The translations under genes and the position numbers were made by a program. A DNA stretch of 64,000 nucleotides from Pseudomonas tohonis (GTDB lineage: Bacteria; Pseudomonadota; Gammaproteobacteria; Pseudomonadales; Pseudomonadaceae): positions 6,704,501-6,768,500 of the forward strand of contig NZ_AP023189.1 in NCBI RefSeq assembly GCF_012767755.2, given 5' to 3'. The notes below the pieces were generated by a model. That model was not told where the DNA came from. It was given only the letters and a program-made list of their open reading frames with translations, and ran no database searches. The stretch's first letter is position 1. Each line of letters opens with the position of its first letter. Shown piece after piece: positions 27,534-36,816 of the stretch.

Positions 27534-28913
27534 TCAGCCCGCCATCACCCTGCCGCCGCCGAAGCGCGACAGCACCAGCCGGTCCAGGGCCCAGACCAGC
27601 ACCAGCGACAGGCCCACCAGGGGAAAGGCCACGCCCAGCACCAGCATGATCACCACCGCGCCACGCCACAGCGGCAGGCCGTGGGGCAGCGGCGGCACGC
27701 CGAGGCGGCCGCTGGGCCTGCGCTTCCACCAGAGCACCAGGCCGCTGACCGCGCTGAGCAGGATCATCAGGCACACGGCGAACATCAGCAGCTGGTTGGC
27801 CAGGCCGAAGAGACGACCCTCGTGCAGCATCACGCCGGTCTCCACGCTCCGGGCGACGAGCCCGTAGTCCCGCCAGCGCACATCGGCCAGCACCTTGCCG
27901 CTGTAGCGGTCCAGGTGCAAGGTCGCGTCGTTGCGCGGGTCGTCGGCGAACACGGCGATGCTGAACACGCCCGTGGGCGTGGTCGGCAGGGTGATCCCGT
28001 AGCCCGGCACCACACCGCGCTCGCGGGCGGTGTCGACCACCTGCTGCAGCGGGATGCTCGGCGTATCGGTTGCCGCTGCACGATCGTGCCCGGCGTGGGC
28101 ACGGTGGGCGGCATGGGCATCCGATTCGGGCAGCGGCGTGTTCTCCACCGCCCAGGGCACGGTCTGGTCACTGGCGCTGTTGAGGCTGCGCGCCAGCTCG
28201 CCGGACTTCGGTACCTCGTTCCACATGGCGGCGGGGAAGCGGTTCCACACATCGGCGAAGCTCGCCCCCCAGAAACCGGTCCAGGTCATGCCGGTGAGCA
28301 GCATGAACAGCAGCAGCAGGCTGCCCCAGAAGCCGGTGACGCCGTGCAGGTCGCGCCAGAACAGGCGCCCGCGCGCGGACAGGCGCGGCCACAGCACGCC
28401 GGCGCCGGACCGCCCTCGCGGCCACCAGAGGTAGAGCCCCGACACCACCAGGACGATGCCCCAGCCGGCCGCCAGTTCGATCAGCCGATCGCCGACCGTG
28501 CCGATCATCAGCTCGCCGTGCAGGGCGCGGGTGGCCGCCTGCAGGTTCCAGAAGGCGTCCTGGGTGCCCAGCAACTTGCCGCTGTAGGGGTCGAGGAACA
28601 GGTTCAGGGTGCGGCCGGCGTCGGCGATGACGAACTGGGCACTGTGCCCGGCATCCACCGGCGGCAGGTACTGGCTGACGCTGGCCTGTGGATAAGCCTC
28701 GCGCACCCGCTGCAGCTGGGCGTCGGCGTCCAGCGCGTGGTGGCCCGGCTGCACCTGCAGCAGGTCGGCGTACATCAGCGCGTCGAGCTGCGGCTTGAAC
28801 AGGTAGATGCTGCCGGTGACCGACAACAGGATCATGAAGGGGATGACGAAGAGGCCGGCGTAGAAATGCCAGCGCCAGGCCAGGTTGTAGAACGAGACAG
28901 CAGGTTTGCTCAT
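27534..28913 (-). CDS. PepSY-associated TM helix protein
   Basis: A 459-residue inner-membrane protein of the PepSY-TM family. Hydrophobic segments lie at about 15-38, 145-163, 190-215, 375-395 and 425-445, with a periplasmic PepSY-like part between the first two and a second one after a His-rich stretch (SDAHAAHRAHAGHD). Conserved histidines in RWHFYAGL, RALHGELM, WRDLHGVTGFWG and MLHEGRLFG could bind haem or metal, as proposed for ferric/cupric reductase-like members. It lies between the PCuAC gene (71 bp) and the DUF2946 gene, so a role in copper or iron handling is the best guess. Confidence 0.85.
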   Translation of the reverse strand: MSKPAVSFYNLAWRWHFYAGLFVIPFMILLSVTGSIYLFKPQLDALMYADLLQVQPGHHALDADAQLQRVREAYPQASVSQYLPPVDAGHSAQFVIADAGRTLNLFLDPYSGKLLGTQDAFWNLQAATRALHGELMIGTVGDRLIELAAGWGIVLVVSGLYLWWPRGRSGAGVLWPRLSARGRLFWRDLHGVTGFWGSLLLLFMLLTGMTWTGFWGASFADVWNRFPAAMWNEVPKSGELARSLNSASDQTVPWAVENTPLPESDAHAAHRAHAGHDRAAATDTPSIPLQQVVDTARERGVVPGYGITLPTTPTGVFSIAVFADDPRNDATLHLDRYSGKVLADVRWRDYGLVARSVETGVMLHEGRLFGLANQLLMFAVCLMILLSAVSGLVLWWKRRPSGRLGVPPLPHGLPLWRGAVVIMLVLGVAFPLVGLSLVLVWALDRLVLSRFGGGRVMAG

Positions 28914-29034
28914 GGTCGTGCTCGCCTAGAAAGCGCCTCTCTGGGTTCGCGCGCAGCGACGTGGCTGGCGCGGCGGAGGCTTGGCGCCAGCCGACGCGCC
29001 CAGGGAAGGCGGCAAGGTTGGCGCGGTGCGTGGA

Positions 29035-29460
29035 TCAGGCGAGGGTAACGGGTGGCGCGCGGGAACGTGAGCCGGGGAAGATCGCCGAGCCGGCATGGCC
29101 CGAGTCGACCGGGGCCAGGCGAGGTGCCCGGACGAGGTCCGCCAGGGCGGAGGCCACCAGCGGTGCGGAACTCAACGCCGGGCAATTGAGCAGCAGGGTG
29201 CAGTAGCCGCACTTGGCCCAGGCCGCCTCGTGGTCCGGCTGGCCCGGCGCCTTCTGCGGGGCGCCGTGCTCGGCGGAGCAGGCCAGTTCGCCCATCCAGG
29301 CCGGCACGCCCTGGTGGTCCATGGCACGGGCCTGGGACAGCAACGGACCGGCGAACACCAGCAGCATGGCCAGAAGGCCAAGCCAGGCGCCGCTGCGGAT
29401 TGTCGTGTGTCGAGCCACTGCTGCCGTCCCGGAATCGAGGGGGTGAAGAGCGGGCGCCAT
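29035..29460 (-). CDS. DUF2946 copper-cluster protein
   Basis: A 141-residue small protein with one hydrophobic segment at about 28-46 and the DUF2946 features: a cysteine in WMGELACSAEHG, a His, and WAKCGYCTLLLNCPALS with three cysteines. DUF2946 genes are usually found beside PCuAC, PepSY or TonB-receptor genes for copper, as here. The Cys/His set looks suited to metal binding; no biochemical role is known to me. Start taken as the first ATG; the actual start could be the downstream GTG before RHTTIRSG. Confidence 0.78.
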   Translation of the reverse strand: MAPALHPLDSGTAAVARHTTIRSGAWLGLLAMLLVFAGPLLSQARAMDHQGVPAWMGELACSAEHGAPQKAPGQPDHEAAWAKCGYCTLLLNCPALSSAPLVASALADLVRAPRLAPVDSGHAGSAIFPGSRSRAPPVTLA

Positions 29461-29536
29461 GCTAGCCGCACGCCGCCACGGGTTGAAGCATAGCGGCTGA
29501 GTCAGATGGCCGCAGTGGGCGGCGGCAAATTCCCGC

Positions 29537-30406
29537 TCAACCCAGGCGCCGTGCCTCGAACTTCACCCGGGGATGGGCGATGCGGTCCTGGGCGCGTACC
29601 AGTTCCAGCTCGTAGCTGCCGCACGCCTGGGTCTCCAGCAGCACCTCGTGCACGGCGGCGGCGCTGAATTCGAAGGCGCCGAGCAGGTCGTCGCCCAGCA
29701 GCAGTCGCGCCAGGAACACCCCGGAGGTGAGGTCGCCCACGCCCACCGGCTGACGCGGGAAGGCCAGCAGCGGGCGGCGCAGGAGCCAGGTGCCCTCGGC
29801 GCTGGCCAGCAGCATCTCGAAGTTCTCGGCGGCGCGGCCCGGGTAGTCCAGGTGCTTGACCAGCACGGCCTTCGGCCCGCGTGCAAGCAGCGCCCGGGCC
29901 ATGCCCACGCAATCCTCCAGCGAGGTGGGGCGGCGGCCGGCGAAGCTGTTCAGCTCCAGCTGGTTGGGGCACAGCAGGTCGGCCACGGCGGCGGCTTCCT
30001 CGAGGAGGAAGGTGCTGACTTCCGGCGCCACGATGCAGCCTTTCTCCGGGTGGCCCATCACCGGGTCGCAGAGGTACAGGGCACGCGGGTTGGCCCGCTT
30101 GATGCGCGCCACCACCTCGAGGATCTCGCGCCCCTGGGCCGCACTGCCGAGGTAGCCCGAGAGCACCGCGTCGCAGTTGCCCAGTTCGCCGATGGCGGCG
30201 ATGCCCTCCACCAGCGTCGGTATCTGGTTGGGCGGCAGCACCTCGCCCGTCCACTGCGCGTACTGGGTGTGGTTGGAGAACTGCACGGTGTTCAGCGGCC
30301 AGACATTGACCCCGAGACGCTCGACGGGAAACACCGCCGCGCGGTTGCCGGCGTGGCCGAAGACCACATGGGACTGGATGCTGAGGAGATGGGGCGTTCG
30401 CGACAT
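29537..30406 (-). CDS. pdxY: Pyridoxal kinase
   Basis: A 289-residue ribokinase-fold kinase that phosphorylates pyridoxal in vitamin B6 salvage. It opens with [21 protein letters not shown], the PdxY/PdxK substrate segment, and has [27 protein letters not shown] near residue 115 and [15 protein letters not shown] near 222, where the Asp is the catalytic base. Length matches PdxY. Divergent from the diguanylate cyclase gene, with 105 bp between. Confidence 0.92.
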   Translation of the reverse strand: MSRTPHLLSIQSHVVFGHAGNRAAVFPVERLGVNVWPLNTVQFSNHTQYAQWTGEVLPPNQIPTLVEGIAAIGELGNCDAVLSGYLGSAAQGREILEVVARIKRANPRALYLCDPVMGHPEKGCIVAPEVSTFLLEEAAAVADLLCPNQLELNSFAGRRPTSLEDCVGMARALLARGPKAVLVKHLDYPGRAAENFEMLLASAEGTWLLRRPLLAFPRQPVGVGDLTSGVFLARLLLGDDLLGAFEFSAAAVHEVLLETQACGSYELELVRAQDRIAHPRVKFEARRLG

Positions 30407-30511
30407 TGGGTGGACCCTGGGCTCGACGGGTGGGAGGACGGGCCTGGCTTACGGCGACAGGCTCACTACCATGGTGGCAAGATTCTCCCATCCTCCGCCG
30501 CAAGAGCCACC

Positions 30512-32050
30512 ATGGAATTCCTGTATTTTTCGCCGATGCTGCTGGGCCTCAACCTGATGCTCGGCAGCGCCGTCGCCTGCACTGGCCTGTGGTACTTCTC
30601 GCGGCCCTACCGCGGCCCGGGCCTGTGGATGGCCGGCGCCTGGCTGCTGATTTTCGGCATCCTCGCCTTCTTCGTCTTCGTCGCCACCGGCAACCGCCCG
30701 CTGAACGTGCTCGGCAACGCCACGCAGCTGGCGGGCGAGGCGGTGCTGATGCTCGGGGTGTTCCGCTTCCTCGGCCGCCCGCTGCCCTGGTGGACGGTGC
30801 CGGTCAGCGCCGGGCTGATGGCCGCCGCCAACAGCTGGCACTGGTGGGTGGCGCCGCTGAACAGCGAATTGCTCATCGCGCTGTACGCCGGCATCGGCGG
30901 CCTCCTGCCGCTTCAGGCCGCCAACGCCCTGCTGCGCTACCCGCGGGAGCCGGAGCTGCGCAGTGTCTGCCGCTGCGTCGGCATCGTCCTGCTCGGCTAT
31001 GCGCTGGTCACGCTGCTGCGGGGCGCCATCGCCGTGCACGACTGGCTCAATGCCGTCGAGCACGCCGACGTGACCCGCTCCATGGCCTACCTGTTGCCCT
31101 ACAACTTCGGCATTCCGCTCTGGGTCATCGCGCTGCTCGGCCTGGCGCTGATGACCATGCGCCGCATCCTTCTCGACAGCCAGCGCAACGCCCGCCACGC
31201 CGAGGCCAGCGCGCAGCGTTTCGAACGGCTGATGGGGGTGACCAGCGCCGGCGTCCTGGTGCTGCAGGACGGGCGCATCCACGACAGCAACCCGACGCTC
31301 GAGGCGCTCTTCGACCAACCGCGCGAAGCACTGCAGCGGCAGGCGCCCGAGCAGTTGTTCGTCGAGGCCGAACGGGCGCGCATCGGCCAGTTGCTCGCCC
31401 GTGGGGACGGCGCCCCCGCCGACGCGCTCGCGCTGCGCCGTGATGGCTCGACCTTCCCGGCCGAGCTGGCGGTCACCAACCTCGACGGCAGCGGCCAGCA
31501 GCTCATGGAGGTGCGCGACGTCAGCCACCGCAAGGCCCTGGAGGAGCAGTTGCGCCTGCAGGCCACCACCGATCCGCTGACCGGCGCCCTCAACCGCCGC
31601 GCCTTCCAGGCCCGCGCCGAACAGGAACTGCAACGCGCGCGGCGCCAGGAACAGCCCCTGTGCCTGGCGATGCTCGACCTCGACCACTTCAAGCGCATCA
31701 ACGACACCCACGGCCACGCCAGCGGCGACCTGGTGCTTTGCGCGTTCAGCCAGCTGTGCCAGCGCGAGGCACGCAGCACCGACCTGTTCGCGCGCTTCGG
31801 CGGCGAGGAGTTCGTCTTCCTGCTGCCCGACACGACCCTCGAGGCCGCCCGCGCCTTCCTCGACCGTCTGCGCGAAGCGGTCGAGCACCTGCGCATCGAC
31901 GCCAGCGGCACCGCCCTGAGCGTCAGCGTCAGCATCGGCCTGGCCGGCAGCCCGCCGAACGGCGATCTCCTGCACTTGCAGGCGGCCGCCGACGCGGCCC
32001 TCTATCGCGCCAAGCAATACGGTCGCAACCGTGTCGAACTGGCCCGATGA
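30512..32050 (+). CDS. Membrane PAS-GGDEF diguanylate cyclase
   Basis: A 512-residue protein. Six or seven hydrophobic segments fill residues 5-225, a short coiled coil and one PAS domain cover about 230-345, and the GGDEF domain runs from about 350 to the end. The active-site motif is intact (RFGGEEFVFLL), and the product-inhibition site RxxD is present as RSTD, five residues before GGEEF, so active and feedback-controlled c-di-GMP synthesis is expected. The ATG at 30512 follows an SD-like AAGAG. It precedes the DUF3301 gene by 47 bp. Confidence 0.9.
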   Translation: MEFLYFSPMLLGLNLMLGSAVACTGLWYFSRPYRGPGLWMAGAWLLIFGILAFFVFVATGNRPLNVLGNATQLAGEAVLMLGVFRFLGRPLPWWTVPVSAGLMAAANSWHWWVAPLNSELLIALYAGIGGLLPLQAANALLRYPREPELRSVCRCVGIVLLGYALVTLLRGAIAVHDWLNAVEHADVTRSMAYLLPYNFGIPLWVIALLGLALMTMRRILLDSQRNARHAEASAQRFERLMGVTSAGVLVLQDGRIHDSNPTLEALFDQPREALQRQAPEQLFVEAERARIGQLLARGDGAPADALALRRDGSTFPAELAVTNLDGSGQQLMEVRDVSHRKALEEQLRLQATTDPLTGALNRRAFQARAEQELQRARRQEQPLCLAMLDLDHFKRINDTHGHASGDLVLCAFSQLCQREARSTDLFARFGGEEFVFLLPDTTLEAARAFLDRLREAVEHLRIDASGTALSVSVSIGLAGSPPNGDLLHLQAAADAALYRAKQYGRNRVELAR

Positions 32051-32097
32051 AATCGCCAAGGATGGGTTAAGCTTCTGAGCATTCCAGGGGAGTGATC

Positions 32098-32502
32098 ATG
32101 ATCAGTCTGGGCGATGTCTTCCTGTTCCTGCTCTTCGCCGCCGGTGCCGCCTGGCTCTGGCGCGGCCACGGCATTCGCGAGCGCGCACTGGCGCTGGTGA
32201 AGCAATACTGCACGCGTTTCGACGTGGAGCTGCTCGACGGCAACGTCGCCCTGCAGCGCCTCGCCATCGTCCGCGACGCCAGGGGCCATCGGCGCCTGGC
32301 GCGGATCTACGGGTTCGAATTCACCGTCACCGGCGAGCAACGCCTCACGGGGACCATCCAGATGTTCGGCAACCACGGTGGCCGCATCGAGCTGGATGCC
32401 CACCCCTTCCAGCCGCCCGTCGCCTCCGAAGGCAACGTCATCCAGATCAGCGACTGGCGGCGCAGCCACCCGCGCCCGGACGAGCAGCGCCACGTCGAAT
32501 GA
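32098..32502 (+). CDS. DUF3301 membrane-anchored protein
   Basis: A 134-residue protein with an N-terminal hydrophobic anchor (VFLFLLFAAGAAWLW) followed by a short basic helix and a DUF3301 body (CTRFDVELLDGNVALQRL, then RIYGFEFTVTGEQRLTG). Function unknown. The ATG at 32098 is preferred to the GTG two codons upstream because GGGGAG lies 8 nt before it. Downstream, 32503-32546 carries two TGTGGATAA motifs overlapping the start of the next gene. Confidence 0.8.
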   Translation: MISLGDVFLFLLFAAGAAWLWRGHGIRERALALVKQYCTRFDVELLDGNVALQRLAIVRDARGHRRLARIYGFEFTVTGEQRLTGTIQMFGNHGGRIELDAHPFQPPVASEGNVIQISDWRRSHPRPDEQRHVE

Positions 32503-32546
32503 CGCTGCGGTTTTCCACAGCGCGTGCTTGTGGATAAACCTCGCGA

Positions 32547-32912
32547 TCAGGCGCCTACGACCAGCCTGTGGATAACCTGCTGCCACTGCTCGCGGTTGGT
32601 GTAGGTCATCGGCCAGCGCAGTAGCCGGCAGCGCCAGCGGAACCAGCGGCTGGCACGTCGCGCCCGGTTAACCCGGCAATGCTCGAAGAGCCATTTGGGA
32701 TCGAAGCCGATCCACTCCCCCGCCACGCTCCAGGCGTTCAACCAGACCACCGGTGCCACCTCGTAGAGGTAGATGGCCTCCAGCTCGGCCGGGGGCAGGG
32801 CGCTGGCGCGCAGCGTGTCGGCGATCACGCGCAGGTCGGCCTCATCCCGTTGCGTGTCCAGCCACAGCCCGGACAGCGCCAGCCAGACCCGCTCCCGCGC
32901 CGCGTCGCTCAT
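32547..32912 (-). CDS. Conserved small protein (DUF7079-like), 121 aa
   Basis: A 121-residue protein with WLALSGLWLDTQRDEADL at the start, ALPPAELEAIYLYEVAPVVWLN in the middle and a basic, tryptophan-rich end (RRASRWFRWRCRLLRWPM). I recall the pattern from a pseudomonad family now called DUF7079, but I am not certain of the name. No function known. It starts at 32912, overlapping the stop of the upstream hydrolase by 4 bp (ATGA), so the two are translationally coupled. Confidence 0.7.
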   Translation of the reverse strand: MSDAARERVWLALSGLWLDTQRDEADLRVIADTLRASALPPAELEAIYLYEVAPVVWLNAWSVAGEWIGFDPKWLFEHCRVNRARRASRWFRWRCRLLRWPMTYTNREQWQQVIHRLVVGA

Positions 32913-33784
32913 CGCTGCAGGAGGAAATCGGCCGCGCGCTCGGCGGCGGCGTCGGGGAACTCCTGCATGAAGCAGTGCCCGCCCTCCACCACCTGGGCGC
33001 CGACGTGGGGGTTGAGGGCGCTGATCCGCGCCACCGAGCGGGCGACGAAGGGATAGCTCGCCTGGCCATGGAAGATCCGCGTCGGCGTGACGATGCGTGT
33101 CAGCGACGGCCACAGGCGCTTGGGGCAGGAGCTGAAAATCTCCGCCTCGCGGCTGGGCCGGCATTTCAGCTCCACACCGCCGTCCACGTCCTTCAGCGCG
33201 TGCTCCACGTAGGCGCCGAGGGCCGCGTCCGTCCAGCCCTTGAAGATGCCGCGCCCGTGCAGCGCGGCGAAGGCGGCCGGGCGATCCACCCAGTGGTTGC
33301 GCCGGGCCCGGGCGCGCTTGGCCATGGTGGTGCGGCGATGCAGGCCGAGCACTTCGGAGAAGGCCATGACGCCGATCATCGCCGGGGTGAAGAGCACCGG
33401 GTCGAGCAGCACCGCGCGCTGGAACAGCCCGGGGTGGCGCGCCAGCACCAGGCTGGTGAGCACGCCGCCGAAGCTGTGGCCGAGGGCGAAGCGGGGGGCA
33501 TCGCCGAAGATGCCGCGCCCGGCCTCGAAGGCTTCCACCGCCAGCTCGGCGTTGCGGTTCCAGCCGAGGAAACGCCCGCCGTGGTCGCTGTCGCCATGCC
33601 CCTGCACATCGCACAGCCAGAGGTCGAAGTCCTCGCTCAGGGCTTCCAGCAGCGGCGTGTAGGCACGACCGCAGAAACCATTGCCGTGGAGGAAATGCAG
33701 CAGCGGCTTGCCGCTGGGCTGGCTGTGCCAGCCGCGCAGGGTGAAGCCGGCGGAACTCGGGTGGGACCAGGCGGACAACAGCAT
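32909..33784 (-). CDS. Alpha/beta-fold hydrolase
   Basis: A 291-residue alpha/beta hydrolase. The oxyanion segment FLHGNGFCG is near residue 32, the nucleophile elbow GHSFGG near 102 (Ser in the middle), and the catalytic His probably in VVEGGHCFMQEF near 268. The Asp is probably in the segment after TRIFHGQ. It has no signal peptide. The substrate is unknown; small esters are likely. It is followed by the coupled DUF7079-like gene. Confidence 0.85.
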   Translation of the reverse strand: MLLSAWSHPSSAGFTLRGWHSQPSGKPLLHFLHGNGFCGRAYTPLLEALSEDFDLWLCDVQGHGDSDHGGRFLGWNRNAELAVEAFEAGRGIFGDAPRFALGHSFGGVLTSLVLARHPGLFQRAVLLDPVLFTPAMIGVMAFSEVLGLHRRTTMAKRARARRNHWVDRPAAFAALHGRGIFKGWTDAALGAYVEHALKDVDGGVELKCRPSREAEIFSSCPKRLWPSLTRIVTPTRIFHGQASYPFVARSVARISALNPHVGAQVVEGGHCFMQEFPDAAAERAADFLLQR

Positions 33785-33851
33785 CGCAACGCACTCGAAG
33801 GAATGAGCGCGCAGTTTATCCGCCGGGCCGCCTCCGGCGCAGCCGTTGCCT

Positions 33852-34643
33852 TCAGATGGCCGCGTGTTCGCGGACGAAGGCGTCCAGCAGGCGGTTCAGC
33901 GCCTCGGGCTGGTCCAGCGGCGTGGCGTGGCCGGAATCGGCTATCACCTCCAGGCGTGCGTTGCGCAACTGGGCGACGTAGGCCGCCTTGGCCGCCACCG
34001 GGGTGTAGTCGCGGTCACCGCTGATCACCAGCAGCGGAGTGTTCGCCCGGCGCGCCCCGGGCAACGCCGACCAACCCGGGATGGCGCCCATCGCGTGCAG
34101 GTAGGAGCGCCGGTCGTTGCCGGCGATGCGCGCCATCACCCGCTTGCGCAGCGCCGCCTGCTCCGGCTTGGGGAACAGCCTGCCGGCCAGCAGCCGCGCC
34201 ATCCCCGCCGGGCCGAACAACCGCACCAGGGCGAAGCGCAGCGCAACCTGCCAACGCGCCTGCCAGCTGTCCAGGGGGAAGCACGGCGAGCTGTTGATAA
34301 CCGCCGCCGCGCGCACCAGGTGCGCGTGCTCGGCGAGCAGCTGGAAGGTGATCATGCCGCCCATGGAGATGCCCACCAGGATGCACGGCTCCAGGTCCAG
34401 GGCGACGATGAACTCGGCCACGTCGGCGGCCAGCTCGCCCATGCTCACCGGCGCCCGCAGCGGCTCGCTGGCGCCGTGGCCACGCAGGTCCAGGGCGTAC
34501 ACGCGAAAGTGCCGCGACAGCGCCTCGACCTGGGGCTGCCAGTCCTCCAGGGACGATCCCAGGCCATGCACCAGCAGCACGGCGGCCCCTTCTCCCTGGC
34601 GGATATAGTTGAAACGCCCGCCGGACAAGTTGATCTGTTCCAT
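33852..34643 (-). CDS. Alpha/beta-fold hydrolase (esterase/lactonase-like)
   Basis: A 263-residue hydrolase from the ATG at 34643 (MEQINL). LLVHGLGSSLEDW holds the oxyanion loop, GISMGG near residue 90 the nucleophile Ser, ISGDRDYTPV the acid Asp and DSGHATPLDQPE the His. The frame also opens ten codons upstream, but the shorter start agrees with the family. It shares a divergent region with the TetR gene at 34828, which may repress it. With the PHA depolymerase and DUF1329/DUF1302 genes nearby, hydrolysis of hydroxyalkanoate oligomers is one possible role. Confidence 0.82.
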   Translation of the reverse strand: MEQINLSGGRFNYIRQGEGAAVLLVHGLGSSLEDWQPQVEALSRHFRVYALDLRGHGASEPLRAPVSMGELAADVAEFIVALDLEPCILVGISMGGMITFQLLAEHAHLVRAAAVINSSPCFPLDSWQARWQVALRFALVRLFGPAGMARLLAGRLFPKPEQAALRKRVMARIAGNDRRSYLHAMGAIPGWSALPGARRANTPLLVISGDRDYTPVAAKAAYVAQLRNARLEVIADSGHATPLDQPEALNRLLDAFVREHAAI

Positions 34644-34827
34644 GCTCGATTTAATTCCCTTTCGAATAATCATCGGCCAATAAAAAGGCGCGGTTCCTTA
34701 TTAAACGGACCGATGAAAAGTTGGTTGATCGGATAACTTCCGAGGCGCCCGATGAACAAGTTTCCGGTGTTTGCCTTTGCCCTTCCAAACCTCCTAGAAT
34801 CGCCCAGCGCCGACTCGAGAAACCACC

Positions 34828-35442
34828 ATGTACAGCATTGCCAGTCCGACCCAGGCACGCAGCAGAAAGGCCCTGGAACGCTACCTCAACGTCGCCGCCG
34901 AACTGCTCGCCAACGACAGTTTCGAAGAAACCGGCATTTCCCAGATCGCCCAGCTCGCCGAGTCCTCGGTGGGCACTTTCTATCGCCTGCTCGGTGACAA
35001 GGACGTGCTGCTCTATGCCGTCCACGAGCGCTTCGTCGAGCAGAGCCGGGACGCCGTCGACAGCGTCATCGCCCACCTCGACGGCCTGCCGCTGACCGCG
35101 CAGATCGAGGGTTTCATCGAAGGCGTGACGCGCCTTTTCGATGGCAGCGAGGGCCTGCTCCGCGCCCTGATCCGGCGCAGCTCGATGGACGTGCAGTTCC
35201 GCGAGCGCTTCCACCAGCTCAATGCCTACATCGGCCAGGCCTTCTGCCGCATCGTGCTCGCCCACCCACAGCAGATCGGCCACCGGCACCCGCAACAGGC
35301 CGCCGACCTGACGGCCCACATGCTGCTCGCCAGCCTCAATTACCTGACCATGGTCGGCACCCTCGGTGTCACCCCCCGGAAAGTTGTCCCGGGGGAACTT
35401 TCCCACCTCGTCTGCAATTACCTGGAAGTTCGCCGGGTTTAA
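34828..35442 (+). CDS. TetR-family transcriptional regulator
   Basis: A 204-residue regulator. The helix-turn-helix lies at residues 15-62 (YLNVAAELLANDSFEETGIS; then AESSVGTFYRLLGDKDVLL), and the rest is an all-helical ligand domain (RLFDGSEGLLRALIRRSS near 105). It is divergent from an alpha/beta hydrolase gene and convergent with the DUF1329 gene, whose stop overlaps its stop by 4 bp. It may control the hydrolase and the nearby depolymerase/DUF1302 block; no operator could be tied to it. Confidence 0.85.
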   Translation: MYSIASPTQARSRKALERYLNVAAELLANDSFEETGISQIAQLAESSVGTFYRLLGDKDVLLYAVHERFVEQSRDAVDSVIAHLDGLPLTAQIEGFIEGVTRLFDGSEGLLRALIRRSSMDVQFRERFHQLNAYIGQAFCRIVLAHPQQIGHRHPQQAADLTAHMLLASLNYLTMVGTLGVTPRKVVPGELSHLVCNYLEVRRV

Positions 35443-36800
35443 CGCCGGCTGTCCCGCCTTAGTTGTGCCGGGGTGAAGTCGGACGCTTTCAGCGCTATAT
35501 CGAATTCATCCGCTGGTTCTTCGTTGGACAATATGCCGATTACATAACGACCGCCGATCAGGTCATATACGGCGTCGCCCCTGGTCCATACCAGCGGCTG
35601 GTCGTAGAGGTTGAGGGTGTAGGACTCGCCGACCCGCCACAGCTGGTCGCGGTTGTCGTAGTGGTCCACCAGGAGGATCTGGTAGCTGTCCTCGTCGAAA
35701 TAGAGGTCGCGCTGCTTGTACTGGTGGCGCTGGCCGTCCTTGAGGGTGGCGCGCACGTGCCAGACGCGGTGCAGCTCGTAGCGCAGCAGGTCGGGATTGA
35801 CGTGGCCGGCCTGGACGATGTCCGCGTACTTGCTGCTGCGCGAGGCAAAGCGGTAGCTGTTGTAGGGCACGTAGAGCTCTTCCTTGCCCACCAGCTTCCA
35901 GTCGTACTTGTCCGGCGCACCGGAGAACATGTCGAAGTTGTCGGTGGTGCGCAGCCCCTCCGAGGCGGTGCCGGGAGAATCGTAGGCCACGTTCGGCGTG
36001 CGCCGCACACGGCGCTGCCCGGCGGCGTAGAGCCAGGCCAGGCGCGGCTCCTTCACCTGGTTGACGGTCTCGTGCACCAGCAGCTCGGTGCCGGCCAGGC
36101 GTGCCGGCGCCAGCACCGACTGGCGGAAGTAGAACAGCACGTTGCCGTTGTCCTTGCCGGGGTCGCCGGCATCTTGGTTGAACAGGAACAGGTCCTCGAT
36201 GCGGGTCATGAAGTAGTCGCCGCTGGCGTGGGGCACCGCCTGGGCGTAGTAGCGCTTGACGCTGTTGCCACGGAACCGCACCAGGTGGTTCCACAGCACC
36301 TCGAGCCCCGACTGGGGGATGGGAAACGGCGTGGCGACCTTGAAGTCGGCGATGCCGTTGCCGTTCTCGATCAGCCGCGCACGGGTGGCGTTGCCCTTGA
36401 TCGCGGCGTACACCGCCTCGGGGTAGGAGGCCGAGCGCCGGGTCGGGTAGACCACCAGCTTCCAGCTGTCCGGGTAGCGCTTGAGCATGGCCAGCTGGCC
36501 GGGGCTGAGGTGGGCACGGTACTGCTCGGCGTTCTGCGCGGTGATCCTGAACAGCGGCTGGTCGGCGGCGAAGGGGTCCTTGTACCCCGTGGCCTGGTCA
36601 TAGGCGCTGGCGCTGCGGGCCAGGCCGCCGTCCCAGGCGGGGATGGTGCCGGCGGCGTTGCCGGCCTTCTCCGCGCCCAGCGGGGTCAGGTCGGCGCCCA
36701 GGCGCGCGGCCTGGTCGGCCCCCACCTGGGCCAGGGCGAACGGCGCGGCCAGCAGCAACGCGGTGAGCAGGCCGCTGTGGATAAGTCCGGATCTGTGCAT
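35439..36800 (-). CDS. DUF1329 outer-membrane-type lipid/ester uptake protein
   Basis: A 453-residue exported protein with a signal peptide (ALLLAAPFALA). The DUF1329 features include GTIPAWDGGL near residue 52, YPDSWKLVVYPTRRSA, and a C-terminal YSFASR-like beta part (RFASRSSKYADIV; QLWRVGESYTLNLYDQP). DUF1329 proteins have a LolB-like beta half-barrel fold and are nearly always paired with DUF1302 genes; the pair is linked to export or uptake of hydrophobic esters and lipids. It starts at 36800, 16 bp after the DUF1302 stop. Confidence 0.88.
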   Translation of the reverse strand: MHRSGLIHSGLLTALLLAAPFALAQVGADQAARLGADLTPLGAEKAGNAAGTIPAWDGGLARSASAYDQATGYKDPFAADQPLFRITAQNAEQYRAHLSPGQLAMLKRYPDSWKLVVYPTRRSASYPEAVYAAIKGNATRARLIENGNGIADFKVATPFPIPQSGLEVLWNHLVRFRGNSVKRYYAQAVPHASGDYFMTRIEDLFLFNQDAGDPGKDNGNVLFYFRQSVLAPARLAGTELLVHETVNQVKEPRLAWLYAAGQRRVRRTPNVAYDSPGTASEGLRTTDNFDMFSGAPDKYDWKLVGKEELYVPYNSYRFASRSSKYADIVQAGHVNPDLLRYELHRVWHVRATLKDGQRHQYKQRDLYFDEDSYQILLVDHYDNRDQLWRVGESYTLNLYDQPLVWTRGDAVYDLIGGRYVIGILSNEEPADEFDIALKASDFTPAQLRRDSRR

Positions 36801-36816
36801 GGCGTCGAATCCCTTC

